From NCBI GenBank assembly GCA_015062115.1, contig SUVG01000002.1, positions 124,001-188,000 of the forward strand: a stretch of 64,000 bases of DNA, given 5' to 3'. The position numbers were made by a program, and so were the translations under genes. The notes beneath the pieces were generated by a model. It did no database searches. It saw nothing but the letters and a program-made list of their open reading frames with translations, and was not told the origin of the DNA. Shown here one piece after another: positions 51,034 through 60,800 of the stretch. The stretch's first letter is position 1. Each line of letters begins with the position of its first letter. The stretch is from Elusimicrobium sp. (lineage in GTDB: Bacteria; Elusimicrobiota; Elusimicrobia; Elusimicrobiales; Elusimicrobiaceae).

Positions 51034-53163
51034 TTAGAAACTCTGCGGTTCCGTTCCGGAAATAAATGCTTCTAAAAATTTGTTGCGTTCGGAAGGCATG
51101 GCCAGTTTCCCGGTGGCGGGGTTGATATAGACCAAGGAAATTCCTTCCGGCACGGCGAAATCTTCGTTGGGTTCGTCTTTTAAGATTTCTTCCATAATGC
51201 TCGTCCACCAGCGGGCGGTGGTGCTACCGGTAAAACGGGCGCCCTGTTCGTGGGAGGTGTCATCGTCGTAACCCATCCAAGCGGCGGCAGCCGTATGAGG
51301 TGTCATGCCGACAAACCACATATCGCGGTGGCTTTGGGTGGTACCTGTTTTGCCGGCTATGTGGCGGCCCAAGCGAGAAACATACGCCCCGCTTCCGCGT
51401 TGGGTAACCCCTTTCATCATGTTAATAAGAAGGTAAGAGTTTTGAGGGGAAAATTCAGCCGATTCCAACGGAATATGTTGTTCCAAAATACGGCCGTTGG
51501 CATCTTCTACCCGTTCTATATAATAGTTGTCCGTATGAATACCGCCGTTGGCAAAAGTGCTAAGGGCAGCCAAGTGTTCGTCCATTTGCAAAACACTGAC
51601 CCCTAATGCCAGGGCCGGTACGCGCGGCAAGGCGGCAGTCAGCCCCGCTTTGCGGGCCACACGCACTGTCTCCGGTACGCCGATGGCATCAATCAAATTA
51701 ACGGCTACTAAGTTTTTAGATTTTTCTAAAGCTTTTCGCAGTGTAATCCAGCCTTCGTTTCTTCCACCGTAGTTTTGCGGAACCCATACATTAAAATCTT
51801 TACTGGCAATGAAAGTTTGTTTGGCTAAGTCCAAAGAGTACAAATCGGCATTTTCGTCAAAAGTGCGCCAGTTTCGTCCGTCGTAATAAAACATGGTAGG
51901 CAAATCTTTTACCAATGTAGCGGGGGTATAGCCTTTTTGCAAAGCGGCCATCCACACATAGGGCTTAAAGGAAGAACCCGGCTGGCGTTTGGCTTGGGTT
52001 ACGCGGTTAAATTTACTTTCGCCGAAAGCCCGGCCGCCGACCATAACGCGCACCGCGCCGCTTTTTACATCGCGCACCATAAAAGCCCCTTGCAAGCGCG
52101 GATATTCCGCCTCCGGGTCTTTGGGAAGGAGTTCTTCGTCCGTGGGGGTGGTGTCGGCTTCGGTGTCGTTGGGGTCTATTTCGATGCCGAGCCCTTTGGC
52201 CACTTGTTCATCGTAGGCTTGCAGGGCTTCGTTCATAATTTTTTCGGCTATGGCCTGTTTTTCAATATCAACGGTAGTATAAATGTTTAACCCCGCCTTC
52301 CATAATACATCCATGCCGTATTTAGGTTCTAACATGCGGCGGATATGTTCGATAAAATACTGACCGGGTTTGCTTTCCGGAGCGGGTTGTTTTTCGGGCA
52401 GGGGTTCGGCTTTGGCTTTTTCCAACTCTTCTTTGGAAATATAGTTTTGCTGGTGCATGACGTCCAGCACTAAGTTGCGGCGGTTTTTGGCGGTTTCGGG
52501 GTTAGCAAAAGGATTGTAGCGTCCCGGTGCGGGAATAAGCCCCACGATAAGTGCCGCTTCCCCGGTAGTAAGTTCGGAAAGTTCTTTGTCAAAATATTTT
52601 TTGGCGGCAGCTTTTACCCCATAGGCTCCGCTGCCTAGGTAAATTTCGTTTAAGTATAACTGTAAGATTTCGCGTTTACTGAATTGGTGTTCGATTTGGA
52701 TAGCCAAAATAATTTCGCGTATTTTGCGAATAATCTTTTTCTCTTGCGTTAAAAATACACCGCGCGAGAGTTGCTGGGTAAGGGTGGAAGCCCCCTGCTT
52801 GGCACTGCCGGTGATAATGTCGTGAATCAGTGCGCGTAAAATACCGCGGACGGAAAACCCGGCATGGGAGAAGAAATCGCGGTCTTCCATAGCCACCACC
52901 GCATTTTGCAAATCTACGGGGATATCTTCCAACGGCACCATGCTGCGTTTTTCGATGGAAAATTCGTGAATTAAGTTGTTATTGCGGTCAAACACCTTGG
53001 TGGTAAGCGAAGGGGTATATTCTTCCATCTCGTACACGGGCGGCAAGCCGGAGAAAATATAGCGCATAAACACTGCCCCGGCCAAAATGCAGATAAACAG
53101 CCCCGCCAAAGAGGAAAAAATAAAAAAACGGGAAGTAAATAATTTTGTAATCTTTTTACCCAT
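51034..53163 (-). CDS. Class A penicillin-binding protein, PBP1A family
   Basis: This bifunctional enzyme polymerises glycan strands and cross-links peptidoglycan. The 709-residue protein has one N-terminal membrane anchor (about 12-34) and a GT51 transglycosylase (about 55-230) with catalytic Glu93 in AMEDRDFFSHAG. A GASTLTQQLSRG motif follows, then the transpeptidase domain with SSFKP (serine about 395), SKN and KTGTTQ. The C-terminus is short, and no OB-domain insertion is evident beyond a modest linker. It heads the mfd-chaperone-pdxA transcript. No Shine-Dalgarno is seen; an extended -10 box ends 8 bases before the ATG. Confidence 0.95.
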   Translation of the reverse strand: MGKKITKLFTSRFFIFSSLAGLFICILAGAVFMRYIFSGLPPVYEMEEYTPSLTTKVFDRNNNLIHEFSIEKRSMVPLEDIPVDLQNAVVAMEDRDFFSHAGFSVRGILRALIHDIITGSAKQGASTLTQQLSRGVFLTQEKKIIRKIREIILAIQIEHQFSKREILQLYLNEIYLGSGAYGVKAAAKKYFDKELSELTTGEAALIVGLIPAPGRYNPFANPETAKNRRNLVLDVMHQQNYISKEELEKAKAEPLPEKQPAPESKPGQYFIEHIRRMLEPKYGMDVLWKAGLNIYTTVDIEKQAIAEKIMNEALQAYDEQVAKGLGIEIDPNDTEADTTPTDEELLPKDPEAEYPRLQGAFMVRDVKSGAVRVMVGGRAFGESKFNRVTQAKRQPGSSFKPYVWMAALQKGYTPATLVKDLPTMFYYDGRNWRTFDENADLYSLDLAKQTFIASKDFNVWVPQNYGGRNEGWITLRKALEKSKNLVAVNLIDAIGVPETVRVARKAGLTAALPRVPALALGVSVLQMDEHLAALSTFANGGIHTDNYYIERVEDANGRILEQHIPLESAEFSPQNSYLLINMMKGVTQRGSGAYVSRLGRHIAGKTGTTQSHRDMWFVGMTPHTAAAAWMGYDDDTSHEQGARFTGSTTARWWTSIMEEILKDEPNEDFAVPEGISLVYINPATGKLAMPSERNKFLEAFISGTEPQSF

Positions 53164-53171
53164 ACACTTAA

Positions 53172-53180
53172 ATTATATCA
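53172..53180 (-). promoter_or_regulatory. Extended -10 promoter of the PBP1A-mfd-pdxA transcript
   Basis: TGATATAAT on the minus strand is a perfect extended -10 element ending 8 bases before the PBP1A ATG, leaving room for a leader of only 1-2 bases. Confidence 0.55.
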
Positions 53181-53249
53181 AAAATCCCTATTGAAAAATG
53201 GGGAGGAATTAACTAACCTTTTTGGTAGAAAAACGGAGTAAAAATCTAG

Positions 53250-53255
53250 TACAAT
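53250..53255 (+). promoter_or_regulatory. Possible -10 box of the two-component operon
   Basis: TACAAT lies 27 bases before the kinase start codon, which has a good GAAAGGGGG ribosome site. I find no matching -35 box, so this is tentative. Confidence 0.4.
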
Positions 53256-53282
53256 AATAATGCAGGACGAAAGGGGGTATTT

Positions 53283-54428
53283 ATGGCTCAAGAAAAAAAC
53301 GAAGAGCAGATAAAGCGTAAACGGTCTTGCGAGTTTTCGTGTTCTCAATGTGCCAACCGTTTGGACGGAACCTGCCCGCACGAGGTAGTGAAGTTGTCGT
53401 TTCGCCCGGAAGATTTGGAAAATATCAAAAAGAACGGTATGGCCGGTAACGACATAGTTATTTTTATCAATGCCGATACCCAGCAGGCGCTTGTTTTAAG
53501 TAATACATTTTCCAATATTACCTTGGAAGATTTAATGAAAGACAGCGCCATACATCAACAGGCTTGGTTGGAAACCCTGAAACACGGGGTTCATCACTAC
53601 GAGTGGAGTTTTGAAAAAGATAATAGAGTGTATCTTTTCCAAACTACGGTAGTGGCTATGTCGGACGAGAAAGGGGTCGTTACGGGCGGACTTTCTCTAT
53701 CGCGCGACATCAGTCACTGGGGAGTTGGGCGTAGCAAAGTGCTGCGGGACGGTTCTACCCCGCGTACGCTTTCCCAGATACTTATTTCCGCGCGCGAAAT
53801 GGAAAAGAAAGATATTGCCAAAGCACTTCACGATGAAGTGGGTTCCATGGCCGTTATTTTGACGGCTCTTTTAAGTGTGGTGAAAACCCGTGTAAAAAAG
53901 GGCGAACAAAAACAAGCCTTGGCGGATATATCGCGTTTAGATGGGCAGATTAAAGAAAGTATCGAACGCATCAAAAACATTGTGGTTTCTCTGCGTCCGC
54001 CGAGTTTGGAAAACGACGGGGCCCTTGGGGGCGCAATCCGCGAACTCTTGGATAATATCAGCGAACTGACCCATATTCCTTACCAGTTTGATTATAAACC
54101 CGTTTCGGGCCAGTCGGGAGTATCGGATCAGGTAAAAATTTTGCTTTACCGCATTGTGCAGGAATCGCTTAATAACATTGTTAAACATGCACAGGCCAAA
54201 AATATTTATGTTTTGTTGGAAAAAACAGATGTAATTCGCCTGGTCGTGCAGGACGACGGCGTAGGTTTTAAGGTAAGAAAACAAAACTCTATTCGCCATA
54301 TCGGGCTGTTAGCCATGAAAGACGGCGTAAAGTTGTTAGGCGGAAAAATTTCCATTAAAAGTTCACCGGGTAAAGGAACGCGCATAGAAGTAATTTGCCC
54401 GTGTGTGGTTTATGTGGGGGAAAAATGA
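53283..54428 (+). CDS. Cytoplasmic NarL-type sensor histidine kinase with N-terminal Cys cluster
   Basis: This 381-residue protein has no membrane segment or signal. It begins with a basic segment and four cysteines, Cys16, Cys20, Cys23 and Cys31 (C-x3-C-x2-C-x7-C). A PAS-like domain (about 40-145, ending SLSRDIS) follows, then the HisKA_3 dimerisation helix with the phosphorylated His183 in ALHDEVGSM and an HATPase domain with ESLNNIVKHAQA, DDGVGF and SSPGKGTRI. The architecture recalls cytoplasmic redox sensors of the NreB type, which hold an iron-sulfur cluster, although the spacing differs. The cysteines could bind zinc, iron-sulfur or be redox-active. Its stop overlaps the response regulator start, so the two form a pair. 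Confidence 0.88.
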   Translation: MAQEKNEEQIKRKRSCEFSCSQCANRLDGTCPHEVVKLSFRPEDLENIKKNGMAGNDIVIFINADTQQALVLSNTFSNITLEDLMKDSAIHQQAWLETLKHGVHHYEWSFEKDNRVYLFQTTVVAMSDEKGVVTGGLSLSRDISHWGVGRSKVLRDGSTPRTLSQILISAREMEKKDIAKALHDEVGSMAVILTALLSVVKTRVKKGEQKQALADISRLDGQIKESIERIKNIVVSLRPPSLENDGALGGAIRELLDNISELTHIPYQFDYKPVSGQSGVSDQVKILLYRIVQESLNNIVKHAQAKNIYVLLEKTDVIRLVVQDDGVGFKVRKQNSIRHIGLLAMKDGVKLLGGKISIKSSPGKGTRIEVICPCVVYVGEK

Positions 54429-55075
54429 AGAAAAAAATTGTACTGGCGGACGACCATGCTATCGTTCGAAACGGCGTGCGTGCCGTGCTTGAAAATTTGG
54501 GCAAAGATATGGAAGTAATTGCCGAGATTTCCAACGGGAAAGATTTGGTGGAATTTGCCCAAAATAACAAAGCAGATGTATATGTGGTGGATATTTCCAT
54601 GCCGATACTAAACGGTATCGAAGCCGTGGACCGTATCGTCAAACAAGATCCCGAAGCCAAGGTGGTTATGCTGAGCATGTATGATGACCGGGTTTCGGTA
54701 GAAAAATCGCTCAAGGCCGGGGCCAAAGGTTTTATCGTAAAAGTTTCCACTGCCGATGAAATCGTAGATGCCATCGAAGAAGTATCGGCCGGGCGTTTTT
54801 ACCTGTGCAGTAAGGTTTCCAAATATGTAGTGCAAGGTTTTTTAGGTAAAACAACTCCCCGTAACAAACGGGATTCTTCGGGCTTAACTCCCAAAGAAAA
54901 AGAGGTACTGCAACTCATTGCCGAAGGGTATAGCAGCAAAGATATTGCCAAGTCGTTCAACCTTTCGCTCAATACAATTCATGTGCACCGTAACAACATT
55001 ATGAAAAAACTGGGTATTCACAAACAGGCGGAACTGGTGCGTTTTGCCATTAAAGAAGGAATTGCCCAACTTTAG
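54425..55075 (+). CDS. NarL/FixJ-family response regulator
   Basis: This 216-residue transcription regulator is the partner of the kinase. It has a receiver domain (about 1-120) with the acidic pocket ADDH, phospho-acceptor Asp56 in VVDISMP and the conserved Lys in AKGFIVK, and a LuxR-type helix-turn-helix (about 150-212) with GLTPKEKEVLQLIAEGYSSK and NTIHVHRNNIMKKLGI. The ATG at 54425 overlaps the kinase stop (ATGA); an in-frame start 10 codons earlier is less likely. Targets unknown. Confidence 0.94.
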   Translation: MKKKIVLADDHAIVRNGVRAVLENLGKDMEVIAEISNGKDLVEFAQNNKADVYVVDISMPILNGIEAVDRIVKQDPEAKVVMLSMYDDRVSVEKSLKAGAKGFIVKVSTADEIVDAIEEVSAGRFYLCSKVSKYVVQGFLGKTTPRNKRDSSGLTPKEKEVLQLIAEGYSSKDIAKSFNLSLNTIHVHRNNIMKKLGIHKQAELVRFAIKEGIAQL

Positions 55076-55090
55076 TTAAAGGATTTTACT

Positions 55091-55681
55091 ATGCGTATTA
55101 TTGCCGGCACTGCCCGTGGACGGAGAATTTTTTCCGTGTCTAAAAACTTACCGGTCAAACCGATTTCAGACCGGATTAAACAATCTTTATTCGATATTTT
55201 GCGCCCGCGCATTACCGGGGCCATTATGTTGGATTTATTTGCCGGAACGGGCAATGTGTCTTTGGAAGCCCTTTCCCGCGGGGCCATGAAAACCGTTATG
55301 GTAGACCGCGAACCGGCCTGTATTAAAAATATCCACCGCAACTTGGCGCATTTAGGTTTTGAAGACCGTGCCAAAGTGCTGCGCGGTGATGTATTAAAAC
55401 CGCTTGATTGGGTGATGCCTTACAGCGATAACGAAGGGTACGATATTATCTTTATGGGGCCGCCTTACCGCGATATTAACAACAAAATGCTCTCTTTTTC
55501 AGAGCCTGCCTTAAAAAATGTGGCCGAGGCCCGTCTGCTGGCTCCAAACGGAATTGTGGTATTGCAAACGCATAAAACGGAAGAATTTGCCGTGCCGGAC
55601 AGTTTGGAAATTTACCGCGTAGAAAAATACGGTGATACCTTGGTACATTTTATGCGTGCCGCCGAAAAAAAGGAAGCCTGA
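55091..55681 (+). CDS. rsmD: 16S rRNA (guanine(966)-N(2))-methyltransferase RsmD
   Basis: RsmD methylates G966 of 16S rRNA. The 196-residue protein has the SAM-binding motif MLDLFAGTGNVSLEALSRGA (as DLFAGTG with LEALSRG), the N-terminal RIIAGTARGRRI start and RPISDRIKQSLFDIL-like segment (KPISDRIKQSLFDIL). The catalytic motif reads GPPY instead of the usual DPPY or NPPY, a small deviation that may affect activity. It follows the response regulator by 15 bases. Confidence 0.92.
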   Translation: MRIIAGTARGRRIFSVSKNLPVKPISDRIKQSLFDILRPRITGAIMLDLFAGTGNVSLEALSRGAMKTVMVDREPACIKNIHRNLAHLGFEDRAKVLRGDVLKPLDWVMPYSDNEGYDIIFMGPPYRDINNKMLSFSEPALKNVAEARLLAPNGIVVLQTHKTEEFAVPDSLEIYRVEKYGDTLVHFMRAAEKKEA

Positions 55682-55684
55682 TTC

Positions 55685-56446
55685 ATGAATAGCGATGTGC
55701 GCGAATTAAACTATTCCAAAATAAAAACCTATATGGAGTGCCCACTTCTATATAAATATAAGTATATAGACGGTCGGCGGGAAGGATTGGTGCCCGCTTC
55801 TTCTTTGGGGGTTTCAATTCACCGCGCTTTGGAAGAATACCACCGCGATTGTAATGACCCTTCCGAACTGCTTGCTTATTATGATGATTGTTGGTTGGGG
55901 GCGGGCTATTCTTCTTCCGGCGAACAAATGGAGTGGTACTTAAAAGGGCAAAAAATGTTGGAAAAATATGCCGAACGCGAATATGAACGCAAAACCACGG
56001 TGGACAGCACCGAACGGGAGTTTATTTTCCAGGAAGGGGATTGGACTTTACGCGGAAAAATAGACCGTATTGATAAACACCCCGACGGTTCTTGGGAAGT
56101 TATCGATTATAAAACGGGTACCGATGTGGACTTGTCTATCCCGGTTACGGATTCGTTGCAAATGGGAATTTATGCGGTTGGTGCCCGACGCGCTTGGAAT
56201 ATGCAAAAAGGAAAAGCCAGTTTTTATTTCGTAGCGTATGATACCGTACAATCGGCTCCGTTTGAAGCATTTGACGAACGAAAAATTTTAGACACCTTTA
56301 TCGAAATAGGCAAGAAAATAGAGGCGGAAAACTTTGAGCCTAATTTGGAGCATTGCCAAAATTGCGCCTTCAAAGACCGTTGCGAAAAATCTTGTGCAGC
56401 CGGTGAGGAGAAACCCTTAGACTTTACCGGTTCTTCTCCGGCCTGA
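55685..56446 (+). CDS. RecB/Cas4-like PD-(D/E)XK nuclease with four-Cys cluster
   Basis: This 253-residue protein is a stand-alone RecB-family nuclease domain. The catalytic set is visible: His in GVSIHRALEEYH, Asp in GKIDRIDK, and the Asp-x-Lys core EVIDYKTG. One cysteine near the N-terminus (YMECPLLYKY) and three near the C-terminus (HCQNCAFKDRC) match the 4Fe-4S cluster ligands of Cas4 and AddB nuclease domains. It is not next to CRISPR or cas genes. It lies 3 bases after rsmD and 1.4 kb before addBA, so a role with DNA end processing is plausible. Confidence 0.88.
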   Translation: MNSDVRELNYSKIKTYMECPLLYKYKYIDGRREGLVPASSLGVSIHRALEEYHRDCNDPSELLAYYDDCWLGAGYSSSGEQMEWYLKGQKMLEKYAEREYERKTTVDSTEREFIFQEGDWTLRGKIDRIDKHPDGSWEVIDYKTGTDVDLSIPVTDSLQMGIYAVGARRAWNMQKGKASFYFVAYDTVQSAPFEAFDERKILDTFIEIGKKIEAENFEPNLEHCQNCAFKDRCEKSCAAGEEKPLDFTGSSPA

Positions 56447-56464
56447 AATATTTTTCCGTCAATC

Positions 56465-56494
56465 AAAAACCCCGAGTATTTCTCGGGGTTTTTT
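56465..56494. terminator. Bidirectional terminator
   Basis: ACCCCGAG pairs with CTCGGGGT around loop TATTT, flanked by A and T runs on both sides. It lies between the nuclease gene and the converging uppP. Confidence 0.9.
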
Positions 56495-56510
56495 GTTGGG
56501 AAAGAGCGTG

Positions 56511-57305
56511 TCAGTTTTTGAAAAAATAAAAGGCAATAATTGCTAAGCCCAATGCCAATCGGTAGTACACAAAAACATTAAAACTGTGGTTTCTAATGTA
56601 TTTCATCAACCACCCGATAACGGCCAACGCTCCCAAAAAAGCACTGACAAAGCCGCAAACCAGCGGAGCATTAAAATCTTGCCAGGATAAGTGTGTCATT
56701 TCCAACACGGCTGCTCCCGCAATAATGGGCGCGGAAAGCAAAAAGGAAACTCTCGCCCCCGCTGCGCGCGTAAGCCCCAAAAGCAGGGCCGCCGTAATGG
56801 TTATCCCGCTGCGTGATACCCCCGGCATAATGGCCAACGCCTGTGCACAGCCGATAAGAAGAAAAGTGCTAAACGGAATAGAAAAAATATCTGTTCCGCG
56901 GGTATTTCGGTTGCCGCGTTTATCGGCCCACCACAACAGAAGTGCAAAGCCCATTAAACAAGCGGCAATCATCAGCGGGTTTCTAAAGGTATGTTCGGCC
57001 CAATCGTTTAACAGAAATCCTGCCAGCCCGGCCGGTACGGTGGCGGCGGCTAAATACCAAAGGACTTTCCCTTCGCGGGAAGCGGGGCGGGAAAGGCCGT
57101 TTTTGATTAAGACAAACCAATCTTTTGCAAAATATAACAATACTGCAAGCAAAGTGGCCGCATGAAGCATTACATCAAAAGCAAGGCCCTGATATTCTTG
57201 CCCGCGGAAAAAGGGCAGGAGTACCAAATGGGCAGAACTGGAAATGGGTAAAAATTCGCCCAATGCTTGTAAAAGTCCTAACAAAACAGCATCTAAAATA
57301 GTCAT
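56511..57305 (-). CDS. uppP: Undecaprenyl-diphosphatase UppP (BacA)
   Basis: UppP dephosphorylates undecaprenyl diphosphate so the lipid carrier can be reused in cell-wall and O-antigen synthesis. The 264-residue integral membrane protein has the two family motifs GEFLPISSSAHLVLLP near residue 17 and PGVSRSGITITAALL in the second half, and about eight membrane segments. It starts 3 bases after sixA. No promoter of its own is seen. Confidence 0.95.
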   Translation of the reverse strand: MTILDAVLLGLLQALGEFLPISSSAHLVLLPFFRGQEYQGLAFDVMLHAATLLAVLLYFAKDWFVLIKNGLSRPASREGKVLWYLAAATVPAGLAGFLLNDWAEHTFRNPLMIAACLMGFALLLWWADKRGNRNTRGTDIFSIPFSTFLLIGCAQALAIMPGVSRSGITITAALLLGLTRAAGARVSFLLSAPIIAGAAVLEMTHLSWQDFNAPLVCGFVSAFLGALAVIGWLMKYIRNHSFNVFVYYRLALGLAIIAFYFFKN

Positions 57306-57308
57306 CTT

Positions 57309-57764
57309 TTATTCTCCAAAATATACGAGGTTCGGGGTTTTATCCGTAAAAGAAAACACGGCAAAAGATCCGGGGGAAAACGGACGGACTTGTTTTGCCA
57401 ATAAATGGGTTAAATAAGATACATTGGGGTTATGCCCCACCGCAATTACCGTATCGCGGGTTTGCAAATTTTCCCACAGAAACTCAAAAACATCTTGTTC
57501 TTCGTGCATACCGTTTAATTCCGCAGCCGTTTGCAGAGGAAATCCGAGCGTTTGTGCCAGAACTTCTGCCGTTTGTCGGGCGCGCAACAGGGGACTGGTC
57601 AAAATCAGGCCGGGTTGCAGCCGGCGCGAAAGAAGTTGCCCGGCTGTTTGGCGTGCCTTGGCAAAACCTTCCTCGGACAAAGGGCGTTCGGCGTCGGTAT
57701 TTACCCGGGCCACATACCCCGGCAACGCGTGTGCATGGCGTACGATAATAAGGGTTTTCGTCAT
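57309..57764 (-). CDS. sixA: Phosphohistidine phosphatase SixA
   Basis: SixA removes phosphate from histidine in phosphotransfer proteins, most likely of the nitrogen-type phosphotransferase system. The 151-residue protein is a histidine phosphatase with the signature IIVRHAHA (His10), a conserved arginine in SPLLRARQTAEVLAQ and the second histidine in VIAVGHNPNVSYL. Length is typical. It is transcribed away from addB and precedes uppP. The link to the two-component system nearby is not supported; SixA has not been shown to act on NarL-type kinases in general. Confidence 0.9.
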   Translation of the reverse strand: MTKTLIIVRHAHALPGYVARVNTDAERPLSEEGFAKARQTAGQLLSRRLQPGLILTSPLLRARQTAEVLAQTLGFPLQTAAELNGMHEEQDVFEFLWENLQTRDTVIAVGHNPNVSYLTHLLAKQVRPFSPGSFAVFSFTDKTPNLVYFGE

Positions 57765-57848
57765 AAACGGTTGGCGTCTTTTGTTTTCGCTCTTAAAAAT
57801 GTAATAATAAAGAAAGCCACTTTATTTTACTATTTTTATCAGGTATTT

Positions 57849-60800
57849 ATGGAACTGTTTTACGCGCATTATCCGTCCTTGGAAAAATCTTTCCTTCGTT
57901 TTGTCCGCACGCGCCGCCAAAGTCCGCTCGAGAAGTGGCTGATTGTTTGTTCTTCTAGTTTTCTATCCAAGCGCCTGTCTGCCGAATTGGCAAAAGAATA
58001 CGGTGCCGTGGCCAATTTACATTTTGCCACACCGTCTTCGCTTCTTCGCCAGTTAGATAGCGAAATGGGCGCGGCTTTGCCCGAGTTCCCGCAAGATAAC
58101 CTGCGCGATTTTTTAATCAAAGAAATTTTAGCGGAGCCCGGTTTGAACCGTTATCCCGTCTCGCGCGGTTTTGTGCAGGCTTTGAAAGCTTCCCTGCGCG
58201 ACTTGGCTGATGCCCAAGTAGATGTAGAAGTGTGGGAGGAATACCTGCAAACTTTGCCCGCGGAAACCCTCCCCGAAGAGAAAGAACGCCTTTGCTGGTT
58301 GGCAAAAGTTTATCGCCGTTACCAAGAATGCGAAGCCAAAGTGCCCGGTTTCCGTCCGTATCAGCAAATGTTTGAGCGTGCTTTGGGACAGGTGGAAAAT
58401 TCACCTTTTTTGCGCGAATTTAAGCAAATCGTTTTTTATGGTTTCTATGATATGCCGGGGCGGCAACAGGAATTTTTCAAACACATTTGTTCCGTATATT
58501 CTCCGGCCGTGTTTGCTCCTTACAAAGACCATGCCGCCTATCGTTTTGCCGAAAAGTTTTTTAGGAGTAATTGGTTAGGAATTTCCAAAACCGCCCAAAA
58601 TGTAGATCAAGACGATTTCGGTGTTTTGGGTGCGTCCGGGAAAAGTTTGTTTGAAGCCCGTGCGGGGGAATCATGCGCGGGGGTGGAAGTCTGGTCAGCA
58701 CCGGACGCTCGCGGCGAACTATTTTTTGTAGCCAAAGAAATTTTGCGTTTGGTGGAAAAAGAAGGATACCACTTTTCCGACATTGCGGTACTTGCGCGCA
58801 ATACGGCACCATATCAGGACGAAATTCGCCGTGCATTTAAGCAAAATTTTATTCCGTTAGATGCGTCTTTCTCTTATTCGTTACGGCATCTTTCTTTAGG
58901 GATATTCTGTTTCAATTTATTTTCACTTCTTGCGCGCGGGTGGGAACGAAATGATGTGTTGTCGGTTGTTTCTTCTCCCTATTTCAAATACGCGTACAAA
59001 AAAAATTGGCGCAAATTGATTAACAAATCGCTTGTCAGCCGCGATTTTACCCAATGGAAAGATTTGCTCCCCCAAACGCAACATTACGACCCGGAATTGA
59101 TGACCTGGTTGGAAAACTGTAAAAAGGGATTGGAAGATTTAAATAAAGCCCGTTCATGGACGGATGCCTCCGCGGCGGCGGTCAGTTTTCTAAAAGATAA
59201 TGTAGCCGAGCAAAACCTTACTCCCCGGGAAACGGATATTTTCCGCACCGTGTGCGAAAAAATTTCTTCTTTGCAAAGATATGCGGTGATGCGCCCCGAC
59301 TGCCGCGAGGGAGAGTTTTTACCGGAACTAACAGATGCGCTTCTTTCACTTTCTTTTAATGAAGCCGAATCGGTGCGCGGCGGGGTTACTTTTACAGATG
59401 CCGTCCGCGGGCGCGGTTTGCGTTATAAAGTGGTATTCCTATTGGGACTCAATGAAAAATCATTTCCCATGTCCGTCCCAGAAGACCCTGTTTTGCGCGA
59501 TTACTACCGCTATATTTTGCGCGACGGATTGGGGTATTGGATAAACCAAAAAGTAGAACGATTTGACGAAGAACGACTCCTCTTTTTCAGTGCCGTTACC
59601 ACCGCTTCGCAAAAACTGTATGCGCTTTACGCTCGCGGAACGGAAGACGGAAAGAATATGGTTCCTTCCGTGTTTTTAGCGGAACTGGCCCGTGTTTGTT
59701 GTATCGACTGGCAAAATAAACAAGCCCCGCGTATCAGTGGCCGTTTGGCGGAAAGAATAGCAAGCTTTCCTTCCGGTTTTTTAACGGAAGCGGAGCTTTC
59801 TTATTCTTTGTCTTTGCATCCGCAGACCGCCGAAGAAAAATACCTGCAGGCAGGTTTATTGACCGAAGCAAAAAAGCGCTCGCTTGCTTGTGCGTTGGCC
59901 CTCAACCGTACGGGTAACCTTACTGCGTATGACGGGCAGATTTCAAGCGGAGAAGATTTTCTGGAGCGGATTAACAAAAAGAAAGGTTTTTCTTGTACGG
60001 CGTTGCAGTCTTTGGCGGCCTGTCCGCTGAAATACTTTTTTGAAAAAGGCCTTCACTTGCGGGAAGAAGACCCGCTAAGCCGCCAAGAATTGGCCCCCAA
60101 TTACCGAGGAACGGTGTACCACAAAATTTTGCAAAATTTCTACACCGAACTTTTACGCTTGGGAATTACCAACAACACCCTTTTCTCCGGGGCGGAAACT
60201 TACTTGGAACGGGCCGTTTCATCGAGTTACACGCTTTGCTCGTACAAAGAATTTGGGCTCTACCCGGTGGTGTGGCAGGTAATTTTAGAAGAAATCTGTG
60301 CCCAATTGCGCGCATTTATTGCAGATGATTTGTTCACTCAGGGCCCTTATATCCCTTCCTATTTTGAAAAAGAATTTTGTGTTTTCGCTCCCGAAGAACT
60401 TCCTTTCAAAATCAACGGAGTAATCGATCGGGTAGATGTGGACGAAAAGAGCAAAACTTTTTTGGTAATGGATTATAAATCTTCCAAAAAAGGCACGAAA
60501 GATTTAGCGAACGACTTTTTTAATAAACTTATTTTTCAACCTTTCCTATATGTGTGGGCCGCGCAACACATGGAAGAATTTGTTTCTCTTAAGCCGGCCG
60601 GGTCGGGGTTGTTATCCATCAAAGACGGTTTTTCCCGGCAGGACTTGCCTTTTAGCCGTTGGGAAGATATGCGTCCCCAAGCGGAAAAATTACTCACGGC
60701 CTTGGTGAACCTGATTAAAGAAGGAAATTTTTTCTTAAATAACGAGCATAAAAAAGTGTGCGACTATTGCCCGTTTGCTTCTATTTGCCGCCGGGACGCC

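Noticed and set aside
55685-56446. Cas4 of a CRISPR system
   Set aside because: The nuclease and cysteine motifs fit Cas4, but no cas genes or repeat arrays are in the window; a RecB/AddB-type role is safer.
57531-57848. Longer addB reading starting 106 codons upstream
   Set aside because: The extra segment is antisense to sixA, low in family similarity and without a ribosome site; homologs begin near MELFYAHY.
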